From contig NZ_JBHLUE010000026.1 in NCBI RefSeq assembly GCF_042434095.1, positions 558,001 through 622,000 on the forward strand: a stretch of 64,000 nucleotides of DNA, in the 5' to 3' direction. The position numbers and the translations under genes are program-made. The stretch is from KBS50 sp042434095 (GTDB lineage: Bacteria; Actinomycetota; Actinomycetes; Mycobacteriales; Micromonosporaceae). The stretch's first letter is position 1, and each line of letters starts with the position of its first letter. Of this stretch, positions 8,679 through 17,213 are shown piece by piece. The notes under the pieces are model-generated. The model was not told the origin of the DNA, ran no database searches, and worked only from the letters and a program-made list of their open reading frames with translations.

Positions 8679-10093
8679 CGCTGGATGGCCTTGACCTGGC
8701 GAAACTCGTCCAGCCCGTGGCTGCCCAGCTCCCGGCCGAGCCCGGACTGCTTGTAGCCGCCGAACGGCGCGAGCGGGTTGAACGCTCCGCCGTTGATGTC
8801 CACCGCGCCGGTGCGGATGCCCCGCGCCACCCGCAGGGCCCGCTCCTCGTCGCCGGACCAGACCGCGCCGGCCAGCCCGTACCGCGAATTGTTCGCCACC
8901 GCGACGGCGTGCTCGTCGTCGGAGACCGGAAGCAGCGCGAGCACCGGCCCGAAGACCTCCTCCTGGGCCAGCGCGCTGTCCGGATCGACGTCGGCGATCA
9001 CCGTGGGCGCCACGAAGAAGCCCCGGCCCGGCAACGGCGCGTCCGGGCCGCCGGCCACCAGCCGGCCCCCGTCGGCCAGCCCCTTCTCGACGTGGCCGCG
9101 CACCCGCTCCCGTTGCGCGGCCGAGACCAGCGGACCCAGCCGGGTGGCCGGGTCGAACGGATCACCCAGCCGGTACGTCCCGGCGGCCGCCGCGGCCAGT
9201 TCCACGGCCTCGGCGTAGCGGTCCCGGTGCACGAGCATCCGGGTCCAGGCCGTGCAGGTCTGCCCGGAGTTGAGGAACGCGTTGCCCACCCCGACCTTCA
9301 CGGCGGTGGCCAGATCGGCGTCGTCGAGGATCACGTTGGCCGACTTGCCGCCCAGCTCCAGCGCCACCCGGGCGACGCGGTCGGCCGCGAGGTGCGCGAT
9401 CCGCCGCCCGGTGGCGGTGGACCCGGTGAAGGACACCATGTCGACGTCCGGGTGCGCGGCCAGCGCCTCGCCCACCACCGGGCCGGCGCCGGGCACCAGG
9501 TTGATCACGCCCGCCGGCAGGCCGGCCTCGTGCACCGCGTCGAACAGCAGGTACGCGGTCAGCGGCGTCAGCTCGCTCGGCTTGAGCACCACGGTGCAGC
9601 CGGCCGCCAGCGCCGCGCCGACCTTGGCGACGACCTGGTGTAGCGGGTAGTTCCACGGGGTGATGGCCCCGACCACGCCGACCGGTTCGCGGACCACCAG
9701 CGAGTTGCCCACGGTCTCCTCGGCCGGCGGGCGCGCCGCCAGCTCGACATAGCCGCGCAGCACGGTGAGCGGCAGGCCGGCCTGGATCCGGGTGGCCACC
9801 TTCAACGGCGTACCCAGTTCGGTGGCCACGGTCCGGGCGATCTCGTCGGCGCGGGCGGTCAGGGCCGCGTGCAGCCGGTCGAGGTGGGCGGCCCGGTCGG
9901 CCGGCGCGGCGCTGGCCCAGCCGGGGAACGCGGCCCGGGCGGCCGCCACGGCCCGGTCCACGTCGGCCGGCGTGCCGGCCGGAACGCTCGCGAAGACCTC
10001 CTCGGTCGCCGGGTTCCGCACCGGCAGCGTCTCGCCGCCGGACGCCGCGACCCACCGGCCGTCGAGATAGATGTCCGTTCGCGTGCGGTCCAT
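8675..10093 (-). CDS. NAD(P)-dependent aldehyde dehydrogenase
   Basis: A 472-residue ALDH superfamily enzyme. It shows the NPATEE N-terminal block, TPWNYPL, FTGSTATGR cofactor loop, LELGGKS with the general-base Glu, catalytic C280 in GQTCTA, EVFGPVL and the C-terminal FGGYKQSG block, all in the usual spacing. It oxidises an aldehyde to the acid. The start at 10093 has GGGAGGG just upstream; an in-frame start at 10117 would place the first codons inside the operator-like site at 10116-10136. It is translationally coupled to the downstream alcohol dehydrogenase. With the acyl-CoA ligase and dehydrogenase on the other strand it would feed an alcohol carbon skeleton into beta-oxidation-like steps. 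Confidence 0.93.
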   Translation of the reverse strand: MDRTRTDIYLDGRWVAASGGETLPVRNPATEEVFASVPAGTPADVDRAVAAARAAFPGWASAAPADRAAHLDRLHAALTARADEIARTVATELGTPLKVATRIQAGLPLTVLRGYVELAARPPAEETVGNSLVVREPVGVVGAITPWNYPLHQVVAKVGAALAAGCTVVLKPSELTPLTAYLLFDAVHEAGLPAGVINLVPGAGPVVGEALAAHPDVDMVSFTGSTATGRRIAHLAADRVARVALELGGKSANVILDDADLATAVKVGVGNAFLNSGQTCTAWTRMLVHRDRYAEAVELAAAAAGTYRLGDPFDPATRLGPLVSAAQRERVRGHVEKGLADGGRLVAGGPDAPLPGRGFFVAPTVIADVDPDSALAQEEVFGPVLALLPVSDDEHAVAVANNSRYGLAGAVWSGDEERALRVARGIRTGAVDINGGAFNPLAPFGGYKQSGLGRELGSHGLDEFRQVKAIQR

Positions 10094-10115
10094 GGGCCCT
10101 CCCGTACGTCGCCGC

Positions 10116-10136
10116 AAACTAGCGGTGGAAGTTTTC
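10116..10136 (-). promoter_or_regulatory. Operator-like site A, upstream of the ALDH-ADH operon
   Basis: The top strand carries AAACTAGCGGTG, then G, then AAGTTTTC. The same 21-base sequence with one mismatch recurs in inverted orientation at 10887-10907. The ends AAACT and AGTTT are inverted repeats, and GGTGGAA/TTCCACC (10124-10140) forms a second overlapping palindrome. The site is 23-43 bases upstream of the ALDH start, a typical place for a TetR-family repressor to bind. Confidence 0.65.
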
Positions 10137-10162
10137 CACCCTAGTACGTCGGCTCGCGCCGG

Positions 10163-10825
10163 TCATCGCGGAGCGGCTGTGCTGAGCGGGGGCAGCGGCC
10201 CGATGGTTCGCTCGTAGGTGCGGGCCAGGCCGTCGACGAGCAGGTCGAGGCCGAGCGCGAAGGCGCCCTCGTCGACCCGCTGCTGGTGCTCGGCCAGCCG
10301 GTGCGCCTGGGTGAGGTGCGGATACTGCTCGGCGTACAGGCCGGGGTCCTCGACGAAGCCGCGGGCGAACGATCCCAGCGCCGAGCCGGCGACGAAGTAG
10401 CGCACCAGCGCCCCGATGTGGGTGGCCCGGGCCGGTGGCCAGCCGGCGTCGACCAGGCCGCCGTACACGGCGTCGGCCATGGCCAGCGCCGCCGGCCGGC
10501 GGCCGGGACCGCGGGCCAGGTACGGCACGATGTTCGGGTGGGCGGCCAGCGCGGCCCGGTACGAGTGCCCCCAGCGCAGCAGCGACTCCCGCCAGTCCAC
10601 CGTGCCGAAGTACGACACGTCCACCCGGGCGGTGATGCTGTCGGCGACGGCGTCCAGGATCTCGTCCTTGGTGGCGAAGTGGTTGTACAGCGACGGTCCG
10701 CGCACCCCGAGTTCGGCGGCCAGCCGGCGGGTGGAGAATCCCGCCAGCCCGTCCGAGTCGATCATGGCGGCGGCGGCGTCGATGATCCGCTGCCGGCTGA
10801 GCAGCGCCTGCCGCGGCCGGGGCAT
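10163..10825 (-). CDS. TetR/AcrR-family transcriptional regulator
   Basis: A 220-residue regulator with an N-terminal helix-turn-helix (about residues 12-55: IIDAAAAMI, GFSTRRLAAELGV, LYNHFATKDEIL) and an all-helical ligand-binding C-terminal domain. I chose the ATG at 10825, which has GGGAGGA seven bases upstream, instead of the longer in-frame start at 10870. It sits between the ALDH-ADH operon and the divergent acyl-CoA dehydrogenase operon. Operator-like sites flank it at 10116-10136 and 10887-10907, the second lying in its own promoter region. Autoregulated repression relieved by an acyl-CoA or alcohol-derived ligand is the natural inference. Confidence 0.9.
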   Translation of the reverse strand: MPRPRQALLSRQRIIDAAAAMIDSDGLAGFSTRRLAAELGVRGPSLYNHFATKDEILDAVADSITARVDVSYFGTVDWRESLLRWGHSYRAALAAHPNIVPYLARGPGRRPAALAMADAVYGGLVDAGWPPARATHIGALVRYFVAGSALGSFARGFVEDPGLYAEQYPHLTQAHRLAEHQQRVDEGAFALGLDLLVDGLARTYERTIGPLPPLSTAAPR

Positions 10826-10886
10826 GGCTGTCCTCCCTCGCTCGGCGACCCACCGGGAACTCTGCCACAACGGGGTCTGGACGAAT

Positions 10887-10907
10887 GAAAACTTGCACCG
10901 CTAGTTT
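10887..10907 (+). promoter_or_regulatory. Operator-like site B, between TetR and the acyl-CoA dehydrogenase operon
   Basis: The top strand reads GAAAACTTGCACCGCTAG then TTT; its reverse complement matches site A at 20 of 21 positions. It lies 62 bases upstream of the TetR start and 106 bases upstream of the divergent acyl-CoA dehydrogenase start, so one bound repressor could control both directions. Confidence 0.65.
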
Positions 10908-11012
10908 AGGTCCAAGGCCAACGCCCCGGCGGGCCGACGCCCGGCGGGGCCGACGCCCCGACGCCCGGCGGGCCGACGCGGTCGAGAGCGGGCGAGAGGA
11001 TCCGGAGGGACC

Positions 11013-12185
11013 ATGGATTTCGCACTGTCCGACGAGGAACGAGCCGTCCGGGACACCGCGCGCGCCTTCATCACCCGCGAGGTGATGCCGCTGGAGGCCG
11101 AGGTGCTGCGCCGCGAACGCGCCCACCGCCCGAGCCTGGACCGCTCCGAGCTGCGCGAGTTGCAGGGCAAGGCCCGGGCCTTCGGCTTCTGGGGCCTGGC
11201 CACCCCGGAGAAGTACGGCGGGATGGACCTGCCGGCCGTCATGCAGTCGCTGATCTGGACCGAGCTGGGCCGCACGTTCGTGCCGTTCCGGTTCGGCGGC
11301 GAGGCGGACAACATCCTCTTCCACGCCACCGAGGAGCAGCAGCGGGAGTTCCTCATCCCCACCATCGAGGGCGAGCGGCTCTCCTGCTTCGCGATTACCG
11401 AGCCGGGCGCCGGGTCGGACGCGGCGAACATCCGGCTGCGGGCCCGGCGCGACGGCGACGACTGGGTGCTCGACGGCGAGAAGACCTTCATCACCGGCGG
11501 CAACGACGCCGACTTCGCCATCGTGGTGGCGGTGACCGACCCGGAGAAGGGCGCCCGCAACGGCGGCGCGACGGCCTTCCTGGTGGACCGGGCCATGGGC
11601 TGGCGGTCGGAGTTCATCCAGACCATGGGCGAGGGCGGGCCGGCCGCGCTGATCTTCGACGGCGTACGGGTGCCGCACCGGAACATCCTCGGCGAGGTCG
11701 GCCAGGGTTTCACGCTGGGCATGGAGTGGATCGGCAAGGGCCGGTACACGATCCCGTCGCACGCCCTCGGCATCGCCGAACGGGTGCTGCAGATGGCCAT
11801 CGACCAGGCCAACACCCGGGAGACCTTCGGCGCGAAGATCGGGGCCAACCAGGCGATCCAGTGGATGATCGCCGACTCGGAGACCGAGCTGGAGGCCGCG
11901 CGCTGGCTGGTGCTCCGCTCGGCCTGGGCCGTCGACCAGGGCATGGACGCCCGGCACGCCTCCTCGATGGGCAAGCTCTACGGCGCCGGCATGGTCAACC
12001 GGGTGGTCGACCGGGCGCTGCAGATCCACGGCGGCATGGGCTACACCCGGGAGCTTCCCCTCGAACGCTGGTATCGCCAGGTCCGGCTGTACCGGATCTT
12101 CGAGGGCACCGACGAGATGCAGCGCCTCATCATCTCCCGCGACCTGCTGCGCGGATACACCCGGATCGGAGGGCACCTGGCATGA
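11013..12185 (+). CDS. Acyl-CoA dehydrogenase
   Basis: A 390-residue flavoprotein of the acyl-CoA dehydrogenase superfamily. Visible hallmarks are CFAITEPGAGSDA, KTFITGG, the QIHGGMGYTRE block and catalytic-base E364 in FEGTDEMQR. It introduces an alpha-beta double bond into an acyl-CoA using FAD. The start has GGAGGGA directly upstream. It is the first gene of a three-gene operon with a MaoC hydratase and an acyl-CoA ligase, each joined by a 4-base overlap. Substrate chain length cannot be read from the sequence. Confidence 0.94.
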   Translation: MDFALSDEERAVRDTARAFITREVMPLEAEVLRRERAHRPSLDRSELRELQGKARAFGFWGLATPEKYGGMDLPAVMQSLIWTELGRTFVPFRFGGEADNILFHATEEQQREFLIPTIEGERLSCFAITEPGAGSDAANIRLRARRDGDDWVLDGEKTFITGGNDADFAIVVAVTDPEKGARNGGATAFLVDRAMGWRSEFIQTMGEGGPAALIFDGVRVPHRNILGEVGQGFTLGMEWIGKGRYTIPSHALGIAERVLQMAIDQANTRETFGAKIGANQAIQWMIADSETELEAARWLVLRSAWAVDQGMDARHASSMGKLYGAGMVNRVVDRALQIHGGMGYTRELPLERWYRQVRLYRIFEGTDEMQRLIISRDLLRGYTRIGGHLA

Positions 12186-12646
12186 GAGAGTTCGCCGGCA
12201 TCGAGGCGCTGGCCGCGGCCGTGGGGGAGACCCTCGGCCCCGGGCCGTGGGAACGGATCGACCAGCGCCGCGTCGACCTCTTCGCCGACGCCACCGACGA
12301 CCACCAGTGGATCCACGTGGATCCGGTACGGGCCGCCGCCGGTCCGTTCGGCGGCACCATCGCGCACGGCTACCTGACCCTGTCGCTGCTGCCGGTGCTG
12401 GTCGGGCGGCTCTTCCGGGTGGACGGGGTGGCCATGGGGATCAACTACGGCCTCAACCGGGTCCGCTTCCCGGCGCCGCTGCCGGTCGGCCGGGCGGTCC
12501 GGGCCACCGCCCTGATCGCCGAGGTGACGGCCGTCGAGGGGGGCGTGCAGGTAGTCACCACGGTGACCGTGCAGAGCGACGCCGGCGGCAAACCGGTCTG
12601 CGTGGCCGAGTCGGTCAGCCGGCTCTACCCCGGGGCCGCGCGGTGA
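12182..12646 (+). CDS. MaoC-family enoyl-CoA hydratase
   Basis: A 154-residue hot-dog-fold protein. The hydratase motif is intact: ADATDDHQWIHVD gives catalytic D40 and H45, followed by FGGTIAHGYLTLSL. Members hydrate trans-2-enoyl-CoA, usually to the R-3-hydroxyacyl-CoA. It follows the acyl-CoA dehydrogenase with an ATGA overlap and would use its product. It in turn overlaps the ligase gene start. No dedicated hydroxyacyl-CoA dehydrogenase or thiolase is present in the window. Confidence 0.92.
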   Translation: MREFAGIEALAAAVGETLGPGPWERIDQRRVDLFADATDDHQWIHVDPVRAAAGPFGGTIAHGYLTLSLLPVLVGRLFRVDGVAMGINYGLNRVRFPAPLPVGRAVRATALIAEVTAVEGGVQVVTTVTVQSDAGGKPVCVAESVSRLYPGAAR

Positions 12647-14184
12647 CCGCCCTGTCCCTGGCCATGATCCTGGCCGAGTCGGCCCGCCGGCACCCGGACA
12701 CCGTGGCCGTGGTCGACGGCGGGACCCGGGTGACGTACGCCGAACTGTGGCGGCAGGCCCGCGGCGTGGCGGCCGGGCTGCGGGAGCTGGGCGTGCGTCC
12801 GGGCGACCCGGTGGCCCTGCTCGCGCCCAACGTGGTCGACTTCCCCCGGGTCTACTACGGCGCCGCGGCGGCCGGCGCGGTGCTGGTGCCGGTGCACCTG
12901 CTGATGACCGGCGACGAGGCCGGGTACGTGCTGGCCGACAGCGGCGCGCGGCTGCTCGTCTGCCACACCTCGCAGCTGGAGATGGGCGCCCGGGCGGCGC
13001 GCCGGGCCGGCATCCCGCTGGTGACCGTCGGCCCGGCGGTCGCCGGGACCGACGCGCGCCGGCTGGAGGACGTCACCGGACCGCTGACGCCGCTCCCGTC
13101 GTACGTGACCCGGCAGGCCGAGGACACGGCCGTGGTGCTGTACACCAGCGGCACCACCGGGGTGCCCAAGGGCGCCCTGCTCACCCACCTGAACCTGGTG
13201 ATGAACGCGACCGTCAACGTGTTCGACGCCAACGACGCCCGATCCTCCGACGTGGTCCTCGGCTGCCTCCCGCTGTTCCACAGCTTCGGGCAGACCGTGG
13301 CCATGAACGGCACCTTCCGGGTCGGCGCGACCCTGGTGCTGCTGGCCCGCTTCACCGGCGAGGCAGCGCTGGACCTCATGGTCGCGGAACGGGTGAACGT
13401 CTTCCACGGGGTGCCCACCATGTACGTGGCGCTGCTGGAGGCCGCCCGCGACCGGGACGCGCTGCCCCGGCTGCGGCTGTGCATCTCCGGCGGCGCGTCG
13501 CTGCCGCTGGCCGTGCTGGAACGCTTCAACGCGGCCTTCGACACGGCCATCTTCGAGGGGTACGGGCTGTCCGAGACCTCGCCCACGGCCACCACCAACC
13601 AGCCGCACTTCGGCACCCGGGCCGGGACCATCGGCCATCCGGTGTGGGGGGTCGAGGTGGAGATCGCCCGCGCCGAACTCGACGACCGGATCGAGTTGCT
13701 GCCGGCGGGCGAGTTCGGCGAGATCGTCATCCGCGGTCACAACGTCTTCGCCGGCTACCTGGGCCGGCCGGAGGCGACCGCCGAGGCGCTGGTGGACGGC
13801 TGGTTCCGCAGCGGCGACCTCGGGCGCAAGGACGCGGACGGCTTCATCACGGTCGTCGACCGCAAGAAGGACATGATCATCCGCGGCGGCTTCAACGTCT
13901 ACCCGCGCGAGGTGGAGGAGGCGCTGGCCCGGCACCCGGCGGTCGGCCAGGTCGCCGTGATCGGCGTGCCCGATCCGGTGCACGGCGAGGAGATCTGCGC
14001 CGTGGTGGTGCCGGACCCGGCCGGATCCGGTACGCCCAGCGAGCAGGAGCTGATCGACTGGTCCCGCGAGCACCTGGGCCGGCACAAGTACCCGCGCCAG
14101 GTCCGCTACGTCGACGCGCTGCCGCTCGGGCCCAGTCACAAGGTCCTCAAGCGGGAACTGCGGCGGACCCTGGGTGGGTCGTGA
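12643..14184 (+). CDS. Fatty-acyl-CoA synthetase / AMP-dependent ligase
   Basis: A 513-residue ANL-superfamily ligase starting at a GTG that overlaps the MaoC stop. Adenylation motifs are in order: YTSGTTGVPKG, FHGVPTMY, YGLSETSPT, SGDLGRKDADG, DRKKDMIIRGGFNVYPREVEE core, and a C-terminal Lys in SHKVLKREL. It should activate a carboxylic acid to its CoA thioester, likely the acid formed by the ALDH across the intergenic region. Its 3' end overlaps the convergent nuclease-like gene by 38 bases. Confidence 0.93.
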   Translation: MTALSLAMILAESARRHPDTVAVVDGGTRVTYAELWRQARGVAAGLRELGVRPGDPVALLAPNVVDFPRVYYGAAAAGAVLVPVHLLMTGDEAGYVLADSGARLLVCHTSQLEMGARAARRAGIPLVTVGPAVAGTDARRLEDVTGPLTPLPSYVTRQAEDTAVVLYTSGTTGVPKGALLTHLNLVMNATVNVFDANDARSSDVVLGCLPLFHSFGQTVAMNGTFRVGATLVLLARFTGEAALDLMVAERVNVFHGVPTMYVALLEAARDRDALPRLRLCISGGASLPLAVLERFNAAFDTAIFEGYGLSETSPTATTNQPHFGTRAGTIGHPVWGVEVEIARAELDDRIELLPAGEFGEIVIRGHNVFAGYLGRPEATAEALVDGWFRSGDLGRKDADGFITVVDRKKDMIIRGGFNVYPREVEEALARHPAVGQVAVIGVPDPVHGEEICAVVVPDPAGSGTPSEQELIDWSREHLGRHKYPRQVRYVDALPLGPSHKVLKRELRRTLGGS

Positions 14185-14998
14185 GGGTGGCGAGCAGCGC
14201 CGGATGGTCCGTCGTGCCGTGCAGGCTCACCGGCCGGCTGGACCGGATGGAGATCTCCGGCCCCGCGACGATCTGCTGCACGGCGCCGTCGTCGACCCGC
14301 GACCAGCCGGAGGGTACGCAGTCCCGCACGTCGGGGGCGCCGCCGAGCCGGAGGTTGAGGTCGCCGCTCAGCACGGTGGGTGCGTACCCGGTGGCGTCGT
14401 CGATCGCCGGGAGAACCGTGCCGAGCAGGTGCCGGCACTGGGCAAGCGCCACCGGGCCGCTGCCGGCCACCAGGTGCGTGGTGCAGGCGCGCACCACCCC
14501 GGGGACGGTGATGCAGAGCCACGACCGCTCCTCCGGGTCGATGGCGTCCTGCGCCGGGTAGATCCCGCTCCGCACGGTGTGCCGCGGGTGCCGGCCGGGG
14601 AGGTGGAGCAGCAGCCCCACGCCGAACGGCTGCCCGTTGGCGCACCGGGTCACGTCCCCGCTGGGGCGGTCACCGGCCGCCTGGAACGCGGCTACCACGG
14701 TGCCGCCACCGTGCACGTCGGCCAGCACGGCTCGCAGCGTGGCGGTGTCGTCGCGGCAGATCTCGTTGAGGGTCACCAGGTCGGGCCGCCCCGAACGGAT
14801 CGTCGCGGCCGCCTCGGTGACCGATCGTCCCGTGTAGCAGCCGGCTCGACCGCTGTTGCAGAGGTTCATCTGCAGCGCCCGCAGCGTGGTCGAGCCGTCC
14901 CCGGCGGCCACCGACGGCCCGGGCAGCAGCGCGATCGCGGCCACCAGGAACACCACCGCCAGGGCTCGGCGGAAGGTCCGGAAGGAACGGTCAGCCAT
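14147..14998 (-). CDS. Secreted endonuclease/exonuclease/phosphatase-family protein
   Basis: A 283-residue protein with a signal peptide (basic FRTFRRA followed by a hydrophobic core, cleavage near residue 32) and an EEP (DNase I-like) fold: QMNLCNSG, DLVTLNEIC, CTTHLV, SGDLNLR and TDHPALL supply the usual Asn, Glu, GDLN and DH catalytic positions. Several paired cysteines fit an exported protein. It probably hydrolyses phosphodiesters or phosphomonoesters outside the cell; the substrate is not evident. I chose the ATG at 14998 because it begins the signal peptide; the frame runs to 15127. It converges on and overlaps the ligase gene. Confidence 0.85.
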   Translation of the reverse strand: MADRSFRTFRRALAVVFLVAAIALLPGPSVAAGDGSTTLRALQMNLCNSGRAGCYTGRSVTEAAATIRSGRPDLVTLNEICRDDTATLRAVLADVHGGGTVVAAFQAAGDRPSGDVTRCANGQPFGVGLLLHLPGRHPRHTVRSGIYPAQDAIDPEERSWLCITVPGVVRACTTHLVAGSGPVALAQCRHLLGTVLPAIDDATGYAPTVLSGDLNLRLGGAPDVRDCVPSGWSRVDDGAVQQIVAGPEISIRSSRPVSLHGTTDHPALLATLTTHPGSAAVPA

Positions 14999-15199
14999 GC
15001 ACCCGCCCGGGGAGAACGTGGCGCCGACGCTCGGCGCCGGGATGCGGATGATCCTACCGCCGGGTCGGCTGGGACCCGGCCAGCCAACGACGACGCGGAT
15101 CGATCGCCACAGTGGACCGATCATCACGACTTAGATATCCTTCGATTAATTGGACTCCCGACCGCGTCCGGGACGCGGCCGGTCGGCCGAAGGAGCGGG

Positions 15200-16903
15200 A
15201 TGTCGCGGCGGTCACGGTTGTCCCTTGCGGTGCTGGGCGCGCTCGCGCTGGTCCTACCGGTCGGCGCGGCAACCGCACCCGCCGGCGCCGCCGACCGTCG
15301 GGGGGCGGCGCCCGCCGCCTGGGACGGCGCCGGACTCCGGCCGGCAGACTGGACGGTGTACGGCTTCAGCCAGTCGGCCGTCGGCCCGGCCGAGGAGGAC
15401 CCGCAGGTCTACCGGCTCGCGCCGGACGTGAACATCCGGGCCTTTCAGCAGTGGTCGACCGCCGGCGACGAGGCGTCCGACTACAACTTCGGCCACCTCG
15501 CCCGCTACCACGGCGTGGGTGCCGCGCTCATCGGCGGCGGCACCGCCAGCGTGATCTTCCGGGAGCAGTTCCCCAGCGAGGCGGACTTCGCCGACATGTC
15601 CACCCGGGACGCCGACAACCTGCCGTTGCCGCACGACGAGATCGTGCCGAACGCGCGCCGGGGCAACCTGTTCAACCCCAGGTTCCGCCGATACCTGATC
15701 GACTGGGCCAGGATCCAGATCGACGGCGGGGTGGACGGGCTGTTCCTGGACGAGGTGCTCGGCGGGTTCAGCGGCGGCCAGCTGCACGGCTACAACGGTG
15801 ACGAGGGCTTCGACGACTACACGATCGCCGACTTCAACCGGTACCTGCTGGCCACGTACCCCGGCTTCACGGTCGACGACTGGAAGTCGCGGTTCGGGAT
15901 GACGGACGACAACGTCGTCCGGCCCGACGTACCGGCCGACGATCTCACGCACAACTTCAACTACCGGACCTACCTGCGGGACCACGGGTGGACCGGTAAC
16001 CCGCTGACCTCGGCCAACCCGCTGAGCGGCGTCTGGGGGAGGGTCACCAGCAACCGGATGTACGCCGACGACGCGTCGTTCACGGCCACGTACCTGCGCC
16101 GCTACTGGAAGGAGATCGTCGACACGCTGCGGGCGTACGCGAACGACACCTACCACCGTCCCATCCTGATCACGGCCAACGGGCTGTTCCCGTACGTCGA
16201 CCTCAACAGCGTCGGCATGTACCCGTGGAACCCCGACGAGCAGACCCCCGACGGCAGGGGCGCCGACTACGTGCCCGTGGTCGGCGGCCACCTCAACGGC
16301 GCCAAGTCGCTGCAGGCCAACTACCGGTACCTGAAGGATCTGGGTGACCGGATCTCCGGCGACGTCCCGACCACGGTGTTCATCGACTGGCCCACCGACA
16401 TGATGAGCGCGTACCTCAACCTGCCGGCGTCCGAGCGCCAGGACTACTGGCGGATCTTCGGCGCCGAGGCGTACGCCAACGGCCTCTTCCCGGCCTTCTT
16501 CCTCAAGGACACGGTCGGCGACCCGACCGCGGACCAGCTCGGCCTGCTGGGCTTCCTCCAGACGTACGCGCAGTTCTACCGGAGCCACGCGGCGCTGTTC
16601 CGGGACAACGGCGCGGCGACCGGTCGGGTCACCGCCGGGGCGGCCAACGTCTCGGCCAGCCTGCTGGCGCGGCGCGACACCGGGGCGCGGACGCTGCACC
16701 TGGTGAACCACAACTACAACCAGCGGATCATCCCGCAGCGCCGGTTCACCGTGACCGCGGACGTCGGCGCCTGCCCGGCCGCCGTCACCGTGGTCTCGCC
16801 GGACTTCACCGGCACCCGGAAGCCGGTCTGGTCGTGCCGGCAGGGCACCCTCACCGTGACCGTGGACCGGCTCGACTACTACGACGTCCTCGCGCTCGGC
16901 TGA
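15200..16903 (+). CDS. Secreted TIM-barrel glycoside hydrolase-like protein
   Basis: A 567-residue exported protein: an Arg-rich start, hydrophobic core and Ala-X-Ala site near residue 33. The mature part has a barrel-like pattern with DGLFLDEV near residue 180, a position where many GH13/GH114-like barrels carry an acidic catalytic residue, and a long middle region (NYRTYLRD, ITANGLFPY, FIDWPTDMM). The last 100 residues look like a beta-sandwich. It resembles uncharacterised putative glycosyl hydrolases; I cannot assign a family. AAGGAG at 15190-15195 supports the start. It is single-gene and divergent from the nuclease-like gene, with an AT-rich promoter stretch (15125-15155) between. Confidence 0.75.
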   Translation: MSRRSRLSLAVLGALALVLPVGAATAPAGAADRRGAAPAAWDGAGLRPADWTVYGFSQSAVGPAEEDPQVYRLAPDVNIRAFQQWSTAGDEASDYNFGHLARYHGVGAALIGGGTASVIFREQFPSEADFADMSTRDADNLPLPHDEIVPNARRGNLFNPRFRRYLIDWARIQIDGGVDGLFLDEVLGGFSGGQLHGYNGDEGFDDYTIADFNRYLLATYPGFTVDDWKSRFGMTDDNVVRPDVPADDLTHNFNYRTYLRDHGWTGNPLTSANPLSGVWGRVTSNRMYADDASFTATYLRRYWKEIVDTLRAYANDTYHRPILITANGLFPYVDLNSVGMYPWNPDEQTPDGRGADYVPVVGGHLNGAKSLQANYRYLKDLGDRISGDVPTTVFIDWPTDMMSAYLNLPASERQDYWRIFGAEAYANGLFPAFFLKDTVGDPTADQLGLLGFLQTYAQFYRSHAALFRDNGAATGRVTAGAANVSASLLARRDTGARTLHLVNHNYNQRIIPQRRFTVTADVGACPAAVTVVSPDFTGTRKPVWSCRQGTLTVTVDRLDYYDVLALG

Positions 16904-16920
16904 CCTCCGCATAGCACGGT

Positions 16921-17060
16921 GCCGTGCGGCTCGCGCGGTGTCCGGCCGGCTGGCGCGGTGTCGGGCCGGCTGGCGCGGTGTCGGGCCGGCTGGCGCGGTG
17001 TCGGGCCGGCTGGCGCGGTGTCGGGCCGGCTGGCGCGGTGTCGTGTCGGCTCGCGCGGGC
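16921..17060. repeat. 20-bp tandem repeat array
   Basis: Five near-perfect 20-base units (consensus TCGGGCCGGCTGGCGCGGTG) run from 16941 to 17040, with one diverged copy on each side. The units directly abut, so there are no spacers. It begins 18 bases after the stop of the secreted hydrolase. Confidence 0.92.
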
Positions 17061-17213
17061 ACCATGCCGGCTCACGCGGCGGGTCGGCTCGGGCGGTGTC
17101 GTGGCGGCCCGTGCGGGCGTCATGTCGGCTCACGCGGCGCGTCGGCTCGGGCGTGTGTCGTGGCGGCCCGTGCGGGCGTCATGTCGGCCCGTGCGGTGTT
17201 GGGTCGGCTCGGC
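17037..17213. repeat. 59-bp imperfect tandem repeat array
   Basis: Three units of about 59 bases start near 17037, 17096 and 17155. Each contains GTGTCGTGGCGG-like and CATGTCGGCTCACGCGGC-like blocks. The last two units are nearly identical over their first 37 bases. It follows directly on the 20-bp array. Confidence 0.85.

Noticed and set aside
14999..15199. Search for clear -35/-10 boxes before the secreted hydrolase
   Set aside because: The AT-rich stretch around 15125-15155 is suggestive, but no hexamer pair with proper spacing stands out, so no promoter is called.
16921..17060. Possible CRISPR array
   Set aside because: The units directly abut with no unique spacers, and no cas gene is present.
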